Source: Burkholderia savannae
Lineage (GTDB): Bacteria; Pseudomonadota; Gammaproteobacteria; Burkholderiales; Burkholderiaceae
Length of the DNA: 64,000 nt
Reading direction: 5' to 3'
Assembly: GCF_001524445.2 (NCBI RefSeq)
Contig: NZ_CP013417.1
Location: 4,164,279 to 4,228,278, forward strand
Position 1 is the stretch's first letter. Each line of letters begins with the position of its first letter. Shown here piece after piece: positions 19,941-29,354 of this stretch. The notes below the pieces were generated by a model that saw only the letters and a program-made list of their open reading frames with translations, made no database searches and was not told the DNA's origin. The translations under genes and the position numbers were made by a program.

Positions 19941-21746
19941 ATGCTCTCCTCGATCCGGTCCCGCATTCTCGTCGCGTGCCTTGCCATCGTCATCGGCGCG
20001 CTCGTCATCAATACGGCGCTCAATTATTTCGTCGCCAATCGCTACAACCGCGAGTCCATCAGCCAGAACCTCAGCGCGGTGCTGACCGGCCACGAGGCCG
20101 GCATCGCCGATTGGGTCGCGTCGAAGACGCAGATGATCGTATCGGTCGAAGACGCCGCGCTCGCGCCCGATCCGATCCCGGCGCTCAAGCAGATCGCCGC
20201 GGCGGGCGGATTCACCAACGTCTACGTCGGCTACGCGGACAAAACCGCGAAATTCTCGGACGCATCCGGCATTCCGGCCGACTACGATCCCACCGGCCGC
20301 CCGTGGTACAAGCAGGCCGTGCAGGCGGGCAAGCCTGTCGTCACGCCGCCTTATGTCGACGTCGGGACGGGCAAGCTCGTCGTTGCGTTCGCCGCGCCGA
20401 TCGTGCGCGACGGCGCGCTGAAGGGCGTCGTGTCCGGCGACGTCGCGATGGACAGCGTGATCGCGAACGTCAAGGCGATCCATCCGACGCCCGAGAGCTT
20501 CGGCATGCTCGTGGACCGCGGCGGCCACATCGTCGCGCATTCCGATCCGAAGCTCACGCTCAAGCCCGTCACCGATCTGACGGACGACTTGAGCGTCGAC
20601 GCGCTCGCCGCGTCGTCGGCCGACGACAACGCCGCGCCGATCGAGGCGCACGTCGCCGGCGCCGCGAAGCTGATGCGCGCGCGCGCCGTGCCGGGCACCG
20701 ACTGGCTGACCGTCGTCGCGCTCGACAAGTCCGATGCGATGGCCGGCATGCATTCGCTGCTGCTCGTGTCGATCGGCACGCTCGTCGCGCTCGTCGTCGT
20801 CGCGGCGCTGATCGTGGGCGCCATCACGGGCGTCGCGTTCAAGGGGCTCGCGCGCATTCGCGACGCGATGGAGTCGATCGGCTCCGGCACGGGCGACCTG
20901 ACGCAGCGCCTGCCCGACGCCGGGCGTGACGAAGTCGCGCAGATCGCCCGCTCGTTCAACGCGTTCGTCGGCAAGCTGCAGGACGTGATACGCGTGATCC
21001 GCGACGCGAGCGAATCGGTGCGGCACGCGGCGGGCGAAATCGCATCGGGCAACCATGATCTGTCGCGCCGCACGGAATCGGCCGCGGCGAGCCTCGAACA
21101 GACGGCCGCGTCGATCGAGGAGATCACGTCGACGGTCACGCAATCGGCGGGCGCCGCGCGCCAGGCCAACGACATCGCGACGAACGCGGCGAGCGTCGCG
21201 TCGCGCGGCGGCTCGGTCGTGTCCGACGTCGTGTCGACGATGCAGGAGATCGAGGGCGCGTCCGGCAAGATCAGCGACATCATCGGCGTGATCGACGGCA
21301 TCGCGTTCCAGACCAACATCCTTGCGCTGAACGCGGCCGTCGAGGCGGCGCGTGCGGGCGAGGAAGGGCGCGGCTTCGCGGTGGTCGCGGGCGAGGTGCG
21401 TTCGCTCGCGCAGCGTAGCGCGCAGGCGGCGAAGGAGATCAAGGCGCTGATCGATTCGAGCGTGTCGAGCGTGTCGACGGGCGCGACGCTCGTTCAGCAG
21501 GCGGGGCAGACGATGAACGACATCGTCGGCACGGTCTCGAACGTGACGACGATCATGCGCGAGATTTCGAACGCCGCCGACGAGCAGACGCGCGGCATCC
21601 AGGAGGTGAACCGCGCGGTCGCGCAGCTCGACGAGATGGTTCAGCAGAACGCGGCGCTCGTCGAGCAGTCGGCCGCGGCGGCGTCGGCGCTGCAGACGCA
21701 GGCGGTCGAGCTCGCCGAGGCGGTCGGGCGGTTCAAGGTCGCATGA
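19941..21746 (+). CDS. Methyl-accepting chemotaxis protein with dCache sensor domain
   Basis: 601 aa. TM1 at about residues 8-30, a periplasmic double-Cache domain to about 270 (with the [25 protein letters not shown] segment typical of amino-acid-sensing dCache_1), TM2 at about 271-296, a HAMP domain, then the cytoplasmic coiled coil. The hairpin tip [20 protein letters not shown] at about residue 452 is the CheA/CheW contact. It ends without a WETF-type pentapeptide, so it should depend on other receptors for adaptation. Monocistronic, outside the che operon. The ligand is unknown; dCache receptors often bind amino acids or polyamines. Confidence 0.93.
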   Translation: MLSSIRSRILVACLAIVIGALVINTALNYFVANRYNRESISQNLSAVLTGHEAGIADWVASKTQMIVSVEDAALAPDPIPALKQIAAAGGFTNVYVGYADKTAKFSDASGIPADYDPTGRPWYKQAVQAGKPVVTPPYVDVGTGKLVVAFAAPIVRDGALKGVVSGDVAMDSVIANVKAIHPTPESFGMLVDRGGHIVAHSDPKLTLKPVTDLTDDLSVDALAASSADDNAAPIEAHVAGAAKLMRARAVPGTDWLTVVALDKSDAMAGMHSLLLVSIGTLVALVVVAALIVGAITGVAFKGLARIRDAMESIGSGTGDLTQRLPDAGRDEVAQIARSFNAFVGKLQDVIRVIRDASESVRHAAGEIASGNHDLSRRTESAAASLEQTAASIEEITSTVTQSAGAARQANDIATNAASVASRGGSVVSDVVSTMQEIEGASGKISDIIGVIDGIAFQTNILALNAAVEAARAGEEGRGFAVVAGEVRSLAQRSAQAAKEIKALIDSSVSSVSTGATLVQQAGQTMNDIVGTVSNVTTIMREISNAADEQTRGIQEVNRAVAQLDEMVQQNAALVEQSAAAASALQTQAVELAEAVGRFKVA

Positions 21747-21818
21747 TCGTCGTTGCGCGGGACGCGTTGCCGCCTCCTTTGCGCACGGGCGCGCGCGGCC
21801 GTCGGAGAATGCCGCCCG

Positions 21819-22640
21819 TCACGTTCGGCCGCCGTCGCGGCCGAGCCAGTCGAGCAGCGTTCGCGTCACGAATGCCGGATTCTCGAGATTCGAGATGTGC
21901 CCGGCATTCGGCACGAACACTTTTTCGCAGCCGATGAGCGTCGCGATTTCGTCGGCTTCCTCGGGCGGCCGCGCGACGTCGTTCGCGCCGCACATCACGA
22001 GCGTGCGGTCCGCCGGCAGCGCGGCGAGCTTCTCGCGCGCGTCCTCGCGGCCGAACGTGATCTTGCCGAGCGGAATCACCGAGTCGCGCAGCCGCTCCGT
22101 CGTGAACGCCTGAAGCGCGCGCCGGAAGCCCGCGGGCAGTTCGCTCGCGAGATCGATGCCGGGACGGAAGAAGATCGGCACGATCGCGTCGAGCAGCGGC
22201 TCGGGAATCGTGCCTTGCGCGTCGATGGCCGCGAGCATCTGGAAATACTTGTTGCGCGTCGCGTCCGGCTCCACGCCGACGTAGGTGTCCATCAGCACGA
22301 GCCGATCGACGCGCTGCGGCGCGCGATGCGCGAGCGGCACCGCCCACATGCCGCCCACCGACAGCCCCACGATCGAGCAGGTCTCGATGCCGAGGTGATC
22401 GAGGAGCGCGCACATGTGCGTTGCAAGATCGCCGAGGTCGTTCGTGCCGGCGGGCAGCGGGCCGGACCGGCCGTGCCCCCACAGGTCCGGCGCGATGACC
22501 TGGTGGGACTTCGAGAGCGCTTCGAGCTGCGGCTCCCACATCGACGAATCCCACAGGTAGCTGTGTCCGAACAGGACGGGCGCGCCGGAACCCCTGATCT
22601 GATAGTGCAGAGGCTGGCCATCGATGGTGACGAAAGGCAT
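21819..22640 (-). CDS. Alpha/beta-fold hydrolase
   Basis: 273 aa from ATG 22640. The sequence shows the HG-type oxyanion region LFGHSYLWDSSMW, the nucleophile elbow GLSVGGMW, an acid in LVMCGANDVARP and the catalytic His in VPNAGHISNLENP. Overall it resembles enol-lactone hydrolase/haloperoxidase-like members (PcaD-type), but the 3-oxoadipate pathway genes are not adjacent, so the substrate is left open. A longer in-frame start 54 bp upstream exists but adds an unstructured leader. Confidence 0.87.
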   Translation of the reverse strand: MPFVTIDGQPLHYQIRGSGAPVLFGHSYLWDSSMWEPQLEALSKSHQVIAPDLWGHGRSGPLPAGTNDLGDLATHMCALLDHLGIETCSIVGLSVGGMWAVPLAHRAPQRVDRLVLMDTYVGVEPDATRNKYFQMLAAIDAQGTIPEPLLDAIVPIFFRPGIDLASELPAGFRRALQAFTTERLRDSVIPLGKITFGREDAREKLAALPADRTLVMCGANDVARPPEEADEIATLIGCEKVFVPNAGHISNLENPAFVTRTLLDWLGRDGGRT

Positions 22641-23527
22641 GTCGATAGGTTCGGTTGTCAGTGAATCGGTTGAAGGAAGTCGAGCGAAAGCGCGGGGGCG
22701 TGGCATGTGTCGAAGCGACGGTGGCGACGATCTCCGTCCGCCGTTTTCGAATGCGGGGCGCTTGAATTGCCGCGTCACCTTATCTCGGCTGCGTGGCGAA
22801 CGCAATCTGACCAAACGCTTTCGGGCTGAATGAAGCGCTCGATTTCGAATGGGCGCGTCCGGCACGCGTTTCGAATCCGGCGCTGCGTCGAAATCGACGC
22901 CGACTGACGAATTTCCGCGAATGCTCGAGCAAGGGCAGCCGAATACGCGGGATGCGGCGCGCGTTGCGGCATGGGCGTCGTTGGCGAAAGCGTCGGTGCG
23001 TCGCGCGTCATGCGTGGCCGGCGGCATCGCGCGGATGGGCTGCGTGTGCGTGTCGCGGCGTTGCGCCCTCGGCTTCCTCGCCGGCTGCGGGCGCGCCGTC
23101 TCTCGGCGGCGGGCGCCGCGCTGCGGCGTTCGCGTGTTACGGCGGCGGCATGCATCGTGGCAAGGCCGCCGCCGCTCGCTAGTCAGCGGCTCCGCATGGC
23201 GGCCTTGCGTGCGAATGTTTCATGTTTCGTCTCGTACATGCATCGATCAAGCAGGGTTCGGCGAGGTCGTCGCGCTATAGTCGCGATCGTGACGTTTTCG
23301 TGACAGTGCGCGCGACGGGGCGTTTCGCCCTGATTGCACGTGCTTTGCCGGCCTGAATGCAGGTTGCCGGCCGTGCCGGCGGCCGCGTGTCGCTCAGGCC
23401 GCGGCGGCGCGCAGCCGCGCACGCGCGAAACGCGTCCAGCCGCGGCAGCGGCAATTCGACGCTGCCCGCCCGACGTGCCGACGCGCGCGACGGACCGTAC
23501 GACCAACCAGAAGACCGAGGAGCAGAA
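22641..23527. other. Divergent intergenic region, 887 bp
   Basis: Between the divergent hydrolase and phosphatase genes. It should contain both promoters. Short open frames on both strands have Arg/Ala-rich, biased products and no ribosome binding site, so I do not call a gene. The only regulatory signal I can point to is the Pho-box-like element at 23289-23306. Confidence 0.45.
23289..23306 (+). promoter_or_regulatory. Possible PhoB box upstream of the acid phosphatase
   Basis: GTGACGTTTTCGTGACAG matches the reverse form of the Pho-box consensus (two TGACA-like repeats spaced 11 bp around TTTT) at 13 of 18 positions. It lies about 220 bp before the phosphatase start, farther than usual, so a promoter between the two would be needed. 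Confidence 0.35.
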
Positions 23528-25189
23528 GTGACTGACAAGCATTCCCCGTCGACCGACCTTCCCGAGGACCCCGATCGCCGCCGCGTGCTCGGCGGCATCG
23601 CCGCGCTCGGCGCGAGCGTCGCGCTTGGCGGCTGCGAATCGACCGTGTCGAGCGCGCCGCGCTCGGCCGCCGATTTGCGGCTCGACGCCGCGTTGCGCAA
23701 CGAGGTGCGCAACGTCGTCGTGATCTACGCCGAGAATCGCAGCTTCGCGAACCTGTTCGGCGATTTTCCCGGCGTTCGGCAGCCGCTCGGCGCGGTGTCG
23801 CCCGAACGCTACGCGCAGCTCGATCGCGACGGCAAGACGCCGCTGCCGGCGCTGCCCAAGATCTGGGGCGGCCTCGTGCCGCAGGCGCAGGTCGTCGACG
23901 GCAAGCGCTACATGATCGGCGAGCGAGACATCACGGGCCTGCCGAACGCGCCGTTCGTGATTCCCGACGCGCAGGGCAAGCCGCTGCCGAACGGCGTCAT
24001 CACGCGCGACTTGTGGCATCGCTTCTATCAGAACCAGATGCAGATCAACGGCGGCCGCAACGATCAGTTCGCTGCATGGGCCGATTCGGGCGGCCTCGTG
24101 ATGGGGCATTACCGCAATTCGGCCGAAACGCTGCGGCTTTGGAATCTCGCGCGCCAATACACGCTCTGCGACAACTTCTTCATGGCCGCGTTCGGCGGCT
24201 CGTGGCTCAATCACGTTTTCCTGATCTCAGCGCAAGCGCCGCTCTATCCGGACGTGAACAAGAGCCCGGCGAAGCACCTCGTGTCCGTCGTCGAAGGCGA
24301 CGATCCGACGGGCGCGCGCCTGAAGCTCGCGGCGGATTCGCCCGCGTCGGCGCTCGACGGCCCGCCGAAATTCGAGAACGACGGCCTCTTCACGCCCGAC
24401 GGCTACGCGGTCAACACGATGGCGCCGCCGTATCAACCGAGCAGCGTGCGGCCGCCCGTCGACGGCAACCAGGCGTATGCGGACCCGTCGAACCCGCGCG
24501 TGCTGCCGCCGCAGCATTACGCGACGATCGGCGATCGCCTGTCGGAGAAGGGCATCGACTGGGCATGGTACGGCGGCGCGTGGCAATTCGCGCTCGAGCA
24601 TCGCGACACGGGCTCGGTGCCGGACTTCCAGTACCACCACCAACCGTTCAACTACTTCGCGAACTACGCGCCGGGTACCGACGCGCGGCGCCGCCATCTG
24701 CGCGACGCGGGCCTCGGCGACGATCCGTCGACGAACCATCTGATCGCCGACATCGACGCCGGCCGCTTGCCGTCCGTCACGTTCTACAAGCCGCAAGGCA
24801 ACCTGAACATGCACGCGGGCTATGCGGACGTCGAATCGGGCGATCGGCACATCGCGGCGGTGATCGAGCGCATCATGCGCGGCCCGCAATGGGCGCACAC
24901 GGTCGTGATCCTGACGGTCGACGAGAACGGCGGATGGTGGGACCCGGTGTCGCCGCCGAAGGGCGACCGCTGGGGGCCGGGCTCGCGGATTCCGGCGATG
25001 GTGATCTCGCCGTTCGCGAAGAAGGGCTACGTCGATCACACGCTGTACGACACGAACTCGATCCTGCGCTTCATCTCGCGCGTGCACGGGCTTGCGCCGC
25101 TCGACGGCGTGCTCGCGCGCGAGCGCGCGTTCGCGGCGCGCGGCGCGCAGCCGCCGGGCGACCTCACCGCGACGCTCGATCTCGGCTGA
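23528..25189 (+). CDS. acpA: AcpA-type acid phosphatase / phosphoesterase, exported
   Basis: 553 aa from GTG 23528. The N-terminus DRRRVLGGIAALGASVALGGC combines a twin-arginine-like motif with a lipobox Cys, so the protein is probably Tat-exported and possibly lipidated. The phosphoesterase domain begins VVVIYAENRSFANLFGDFPG, the metal-binding Glu/Asn motif of the phospholipase C/AcpA superfamily. It contains GSWLNHVFLISAQAP and the C-terminal DENGGWWDPVSPPKGDRWGPG metal site. Length agrees with Francisella and Burkholderia AcpA. It would release phosphate from organic esters in the periplasm. The true start could be the in-frame codons slightly upstream, but GTG has GAGGAGCAG ahead of it. 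Confidence 0.88.
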   Translation: MTDKHSPSTDLPEDPDRRRVLGGIAALGASVALGGCESTVSSAPRSAADLRLDAALRNEVRNVVVIYAENRSFANLFGDFPGVRQPLGAVSPERYAQLDRDGKTPLPALPKIWGGLVPQAQVVDGKRYMIGERDITGLPNAPFVIPDAQGKPLPNGVITRDLWHRFYQNQMQINGGRNDQFAAWADSGGLVMGHYRNSAETLRLWNLARQYTLCDNFFMAAFGGSWLNHVFLISAQAPLYPDVNKSPAKHLVSVVEGDDPTGARLKLAADSPASALDGPPKFENDGLFTPDGYAVNTMAPPYQPSSVRPPVDGNQAYADPSNPRVLPPQHYATIGDRLSEKGIDWAWYGGAWQFALEHRDTGSVPDFQYHHQPFNYFANYAPGTDARRRHLRDAGLGDDPSTNHLIADIDAGRLPSVTFYKPQGNLNMHAGYADVESGDRHIAAVIERIMRGPQWAHTVVILTVDENGGWWDPVSPPKGDRWGPGSRIPAMVISPFAKKGYVDHTLYDTNSILRFISRVHGLAPLDGVLARERAFAARGAQPPGDLTATLDLG

Positions 25190-25430
25190 CGATCGGCCGC
25201 CATGCCGTCGCGAGCGGCAGGCTCGGCGATCGGGCGCGCCCTTGAGCCGGGATCGGGCGAGCCCTTGGGCCGGCATTGAACGTGTGGCCGGCGGCGCGGG
25301 CGAGCGAGACCGTCGCGGCGTTCGCGCGGCAGGCTTCGGCGGCGCGCGTGCCTTCGAGGCAAGGCTGCCTGCTCGCTTCGAATGCGCGGCGCACGCCCTT
25401 CCTGGGCGAGGCGCGGGCGCACACGCGCGG

Positions 25431-26054
25431 TTAGCTCTGCGACATCCCGAGCGTCAGCGCGCCCGCACCGATCAGCGCGGCGCCGCCGCCGTAGCCGAAG
25501 CGCCGCTGCGCGGCGGCCTCCGTCAGCCGCGCAGCGGCGAAGCGCGCGATGCGCGCATAGCAGGCGGCATTAAGCGTAGCGAGACAGACGAAGGTCGGCA
25601 GCAGGATCGCGCACTGCCGAGCGAACGTTTCGTGCGGCGAAATGAACTGCGGAACGAACGCGACGAAGAACACGATGCTCTTCGGATTCAGCGCGGTGAC
25701 GGCCCACGCGGACAGGAAGCGCCGCTTCGCCGAGCGTCGCTCGACGCTCACTTCCATCGCGCCGACGCGGCGTGCATGCAGGATCGAGCGAATGCCGAGA
25801 TAGATCAGATAGCCGCCGCCGACGAGCTTGAGCGCGGTGAACGCGGCCGCCGACATCGCGAGCAGCGCGCCCGCGCCCGCGAGGGAGATCGTCATCGCGG
25901 TGGTGTCGCCGGCCGCGACGCCTGCGACGGTGCTCCACGACGAACGATTGCGATTCGCGAGCGAATCGCCGATCACGAGCAGGATCGTGGGGCCGGGGAT
26001 CATCAGAAGCACGATGCTGGCGCCGGCGAATGCGAGCCAGGTTTCGAAGGACAT
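25431..26054 (-). CDS. LysE/RhtB family amino-acid exporter
   Basis: 207 aa with about six hydrophobic helices. The N-terminal half has MIPGPTILLVIGDSLANRNRSS, corresponding to the family motif GPxxxxxxxxxxxxGxxxG, and a conserved LKLVGGGYLIYLGIRS segment. It exports amino acids or related metabolites by proton antiport; the substrate is not predictable. It is a single gene flanked by non-coding DNA. Confidence 0.9.
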   Translation of the reverse strand: MSFETWLAFAGASIVLLMIPGPTILLVIGDSLANRNRSSWSTVAGVAAGDTTAMTISLAGAGALLAMSAAAFTALKLVGGGYLIYLGIRSILHARRVGAMEVSVERRSAKRRFLSAWAVTALNPKSIVFFVAFVPQFISPHETFARQCAILLPTFVCLATLNAACYARIARFAAARLTEAAAQRRFGYGGGAALIGAGALTLGMSQS

Positions 26055-26068
26055 GGTGATCTCCGTTC

Positions 26069-26092
26069 GCGATTGCGCGATTGCGCGATTCG
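26069..26092. repeat. Short 8-bp tandem repeat upstream of the LysE-family gene
   Basis: GCGATTGC occurs twice, followed by GCGATTCG, within 25 bp of the exporter start. It could be a small operator or just a simple-sequence tract. Confidence 0.5.
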
Positions 26093-26440
26093 AGTCGAAA
26101 GGCCTCAGTGATCCATGGAGGCGGGCGGATTGTCAAGGTGCGCGCCGGCGAAGTGTGTCCGGCGCGACTCGGCTCGCAAGTGTCGGGCATGAGACGGCGC
26201 ACGCCGAGCGAACCGCGCCGACGCGTGCAATTCATGGGCGTGCGCGCAAGCCCGCTTGGGGCCGGAGCTTCGCACCCGCGGGATGGGCGCTGGCGCTGCT
26301 GAGCGGCTCGCCGCGCCCGGCTCGTGCCCCCGTGTGATCCGGTGGTCGATGCCGACACCGCCCGCCACCAAGCGGTTCATTGCGGTCCCGATCGCTGCGT
26401 CGTTGAAGCCAAAGGCGTGTCGTTACCGTGGGAGCGCGCG
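26093..26440. other. Intergenic region between the exporter and the glycosylation cluster
   Basis: About 350 bp with no convincing gene. It contains the 3' end of the minus-strand glycan cluster and the promoter side of the exporter. No clear hairpin terminator was found. Confidence 0.4.
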
Positions 26441-27133
26441 TCAGCGGCTGCGCAGCACATACACGCCGAGCCACGATGCAATCACGCCGACACGGCCTCC
26501 GGATGCGCGCCACGCGATGTCGAGCAGCCGGTTGTATCCCCGCGTCAGGGCCCGCTTGAGCGGGGGCCCGGTATAAAACGACCGCCACAGGCGCGTCCGA
26601 TACGGATCTTTGAAAAAATAGACGTCGACCATCTCGAGCAGCCCCGCTTCGCCGAACGATATCGGCATGCCGGTCGTGCCGAACGCGTGCCGGATGCTCT
26701 GCGGCAGATAGGGGCGAACGTGCGAGAAGTCGTGATAGAAGCGCTCGCCGGGCGTCGGGCTGACGAGGATCATGCGGCTCGCGTCGTGCATGAATGCGCA
26801 GAGCCGCGGCACAAGCGTGACGAGGCCGTCCGGCGACACGTGCTCGATCACATGGCTCAGGAAAATGACGTCGAACGGTTGTTGCTGCGAGGCAAGGAAA
26901 GCATCGGGTTCGTATGCGGCGTAGCCCTTCGCGCGCGCTCGCGCGACGTAATCGGGATTCGTGTCGACACCCGTCACGTCGAGCCCCAGCGCCGCGAAGC
27001 CGTCGAGAAATTTACCGAGTCCGCAACCATAGTCGAGCACGCGCAGCGGCCGGCTGCTTGCATGTTGGAAAGCGCGCATCAACACCATGATGCGCTCGTA
27101 CTCGAGCGTTTGATAATGCGCAGGTTTTTTCAT
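26441..27133 (-). CDS. Class I SAM-dependent methyltransferase (glycan cluster)
   Basis: 230 aa from ATG 27133, which has GGGAAAGG five bases upstream. The SAM-binding motif VLDYGCGLGKFLDGFAALG is followed by VTGVDTNPDY and FDVIFLSHVIEHV, the standard motifs I-III of Methyltransf_11/23-type enzymes. The C-terminus has basic residues and a hydrophobic segment (VGVIASWLGVYVL) that may touch the membrane. It is the last gene of the cluster, 175 bp after the TylF-like gene, and probably methylates the glycan or its acyl group. Confidence 0.85.
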   Translation of the reverse strand: MKKPAHYQTLEYERIMVLMRAFQHASSRPLRVLDYGCGLGKFLDGFAALGLDVTGVDTNPDYVARARAKGYAAYEPDAFLASQQQPFDVIFLSHVIEHVSPDGLVTLVPRLCAFMHDASRMILVSPTPGERFYHDFSHVRPYLPQSIRHAFGTTGMPISFGEAGLLEMVDVYFFKDPYRTRLWRSFYTGPPLKRALTRGYNRLLDIAWRASGGRVGVIASWLGVYVLRSR

Positions 27134-27308
27134 GTCGACCTTTCCCAATCCTCTTGTCTCGCAGCGATGCACGGCACGGTGTCCGGCAGTGAGCGTCCAA
27201 CGAGTTGCCATGAGCGCACGGCGAGCCGCCGCATCGTGCGAATCGCGGCAATCTCGTCGTCACCGTTCGACATTCCGATGTCGCGTCGCGTCCAGGCGGC
27301 GCATCAAC

Positions 27309-28061
27309 TTACGGCTGCTTGATGAACAATGCGTGTCCGTTCAGGTTGTGGACGAAAAGCCCGTCTCGATGACTTGCGACGATCTCGTTGACGGCGAGCG
27401 TGGCGCCTTCGCAACCGAACGTACCGTAGTCGTCGAACACGACGATGCCGCGTGATTCGACGCGAGGCCAGAGTGCATTGAACGAGTCGAGAACCGACCG
27501 GTATGAATCGACATCGATGTGCGCGAAACACACGCGATCCGGCATTGCGGCAAGCGTGTCGTCGGGAAAGATTCCACGATGAATGCGGCAGTTGGCGCCG
27601 ATCGTCTCGAGCAGGCGAACTACCGAATGCTCGTCGGCGTCCGAATGCTCGCCTCCGGAATAAAGCGTGTCGTATTCGGCGTCGCATTTCGCGACGCCAC
27701 TGAACGTGTCGAAAAGATGCAGCGTCTTTTCGGGTAGCGCACGCGCAATCACGGCCGCCGTTCCACCTCGCCATACGCCGATTTCGATCGCCTCGCCTGC
27801 GAGCCGCGCGCACTGCTGCGCGAGCCGATACAGCTCGTAGCAGCGGTATACGTCGACGAGAGTCGATGATTTCGCGAGTGCGTAAACGTCGGCGAAACCG
27901 GCGTCGTCGAGCCACGGCGCATATGTCGCGAACGGGATGATCTGTGCGTGACTGTAGCCGTCTTTCAACGTTTCGAAGCGCGTCTGACGCATTCGCTCGA
28001 GCAGATCTCTTCGCTCCGCGCGAAGTACGTTCAGGAAGTTCGGCGAGGTCTTGTTGATCAT
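27309..28061 (-). CDS. TylF/MycF family O-methyltransferase
   Basis: 250 aa. The motifs IEIGVWRGGTAAVIARAL, LFDTFSGV and AHIDVDSYRSVLDSFNALWPRV, then GIVVFDDYG, match metal-dependent sugar O-methyltransferases of the TylF/MycF type (macrolide sugar methylation), where the two Asp residues bind Mg. It lies 15 bp after the ATP-grasp gene. Within an aminotransferase/glycosyltransferase series it most likely O-methylates a deoxyhexose or its acyl substituent. Confidence 0.9.
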   Translation of the reverse strand: MINKTSPNFLNVLRAERRDLLERMRQTRFETLKDGYSHAQIIPFATYAPWLDDAGFADVYALAKSSTLVDVYRCYELYRLAQQCARLAGEAIEIGVWRGGTAAVIARALPEKTLHLFDTFSGVAKCDAEYDTLYSGGEHSDADEHSVVRLLETIGANCRIHRGIFPDDTLAAMPDRVCFAHIDVDSYRSVLDSFNALWPRVESRGIVVFDDYGTFGCEGATLAVNEIVASHRDGLFVHNLNGHALFIKQP

Positions 28062-28076
28062 GGCAATGGCAGCGCC

Positions 28077-29354
28077 TTAGCGCAGAAAGAATTCGACCGT
28101 ATCGACATCGAGCACCGGCACGTTGCACTTGCGCGCAACGTCGAGACGCTCGGGGAAATGGTTGTCGATGAAGATGGAGCGCGGCGGCACGTGGTCGGCT
28201 TTCGACTCGTGCGCGCCGAGCACGACAATGTCGTCGAACAGGCGTGCATCGATCCGCGCGGCCTCGAGCGTCTTCGCGACGTCGAACCGGTGTCGCGTGA
28301 GGAGCACGATTCGTTTGCCGGCCGCGATCGACTGATACAGGAACGCGATCGTCTGCGGCACCGCGTAACCGTCGATGATCAGCGTGTCGTCTAGATCGAT
28401 GCAGACCGCGTCGTATTCGCAAGCGAACGAAGCGCGCGTTGCGATGTTTCGATCAATCAGGCGGATCTGGGCATTCGGCAACGTGACGAGATCGCGGCCG
28501 AGGAAATCCTGCACCGCCATCAACGGCAGATTCACGCCGCGCGCGCGCTGCGCGACCATGGTGCCGCCGACACGGCACGCGACCTCGAGCAGTTTCCAGC
28601 GGCCGTCGCGATCGGCCTTCAGTTGGAAGAACCACGGGCCGCGAAGCCGCATCCGATTATTGATCGAATGCGCTATCGCATCGATTTCCGGTGTCGAGTC
28701 AATGAGGTGCGAACGCATGGCGATGCCCGCCTTCACACGTTCGCGGCTTCGGGGCTGCGCATGCAGCAGGCGCCGCTTGCGATCGGTAAAGCAATCGATC
28801 GTCAGCTCTTCGCCGGGGAGATATTCGACGATGAGCGGCGCTTCGACGGCAGCAAGCGCATGGTTCAACTGAAGCATGTCGTGCGCGAGCGTCACGCCTT
28901 GGCCGCCTTGTCCGAGGTCCGGCTTCACGATGACGGGCCACGCGTGTACGTCGCCTGCCGATGCGTACGTGCGCGGCACCCACGGTTCGTTGGCGAACAA
29001 ATAGTAGGTCGAGCTCTTGCGGCGTGCAATTGCCGCGCTTTCGGGGTCGCCGTTGACGAGCGTCATACCCATCTGCGCCGCGCGCGCGGACAGGTATTCG
29101 TGCACGGTGTCGTGCGTTGCAAACACGAGATCGATGCGTCGTTCGGCGAGCAAGCGGGCGAACGCCTCGTCGAAGCAAGGATCGCTGATCTTCGGCAAGT
29201 CACCGGCGTATCTGGCAAAGCGAAAACGGCCATGGTCATCGACGCTCGACGCACCATGCAATTCGACGTGCACCGAGTAGCGCAGCGCCTGATGGATCTC
29301 GGCGGCGTTTTCCGACCCGCACGGAAAGACCAGCACTCGGATCTTGTCGCTCAT
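28077..29354 (-). CDS. ATP-grasp enzyme fused to a C-terminal HAD-like domain
   Basis: 425 aa from ATG 29354. Residues about 1-300 are an ATP-grasp ligase of the PylC/carbamoyl-phosphate-synthase-like type: a nucleotide-fold N-terminus, WPVIVKPDLGQGGQGV with the ATP-binding Lys, IVEYLPGEELTIDCF, and FFQLKADRDGRWKLLEVACRVGGT with the Mg-binding acids. From about residue 317 a HAD phosphatase-like domain begins, CIDLDDTLI with both catalytic Asp, and continues to RSIFIDNHFPERLD. Such a fusion could form an amide or ester on a sugar. The start overlaps the preceding aminotransferase gene by 4 bp (ATGA). Confidence 0.88.
   Translation of the reverse strand: MSDKIRVLVFPCGSENAAEIHQALRYSVHVELHGASSVDDHGRFRFARYAGDLPKISDPCFDEAFARLLAERRIDLVFATHDTVHEYLSARAAQMGMTLVNGDPESAAIARRKSSTYYLFANEPWVPRTYASAGDVHAWPVIVKPDLGQGGQGVTLAHDMLQLNHALAAVEAPLIVEYLPGEELTIDCFTDRKRRLLHAQPRSRERVKAGIAMRSHLIDSTPEIDAIAHSINNRMRLRGPWFFQLKADRDGRWKLLEVACRVGGTMVAQRARGVNLPLMAVQDFLGRDLVTLPNAQIRLIDRNIATRASFACEYDAVCIDLDDTLIIDGYAVPQTIAFLYQSIAAGKRIVLLTRHRFDVAKTLEAARIDARLFDDIVVLGAHESKADHVPPRSIFIDNHFPERLDVARKCNVPVLDVDTVEFFLR

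Noticed and set aside
15591-21746. A right-hand attachment copy of the tRNA-Arg 3' end bounding the island
   Set aside because: I looked for a repeat of the tRNA 3' segment downstream to the chemoreceptor gene and saw none, so island limits are left undefined.
22849-23280. A 143-aa plus-strand frame in the hydrolase-phosphatase gap
   Set aside because: Arg/Cys/Ala-rich product of random appearance without a ribosome binding site.
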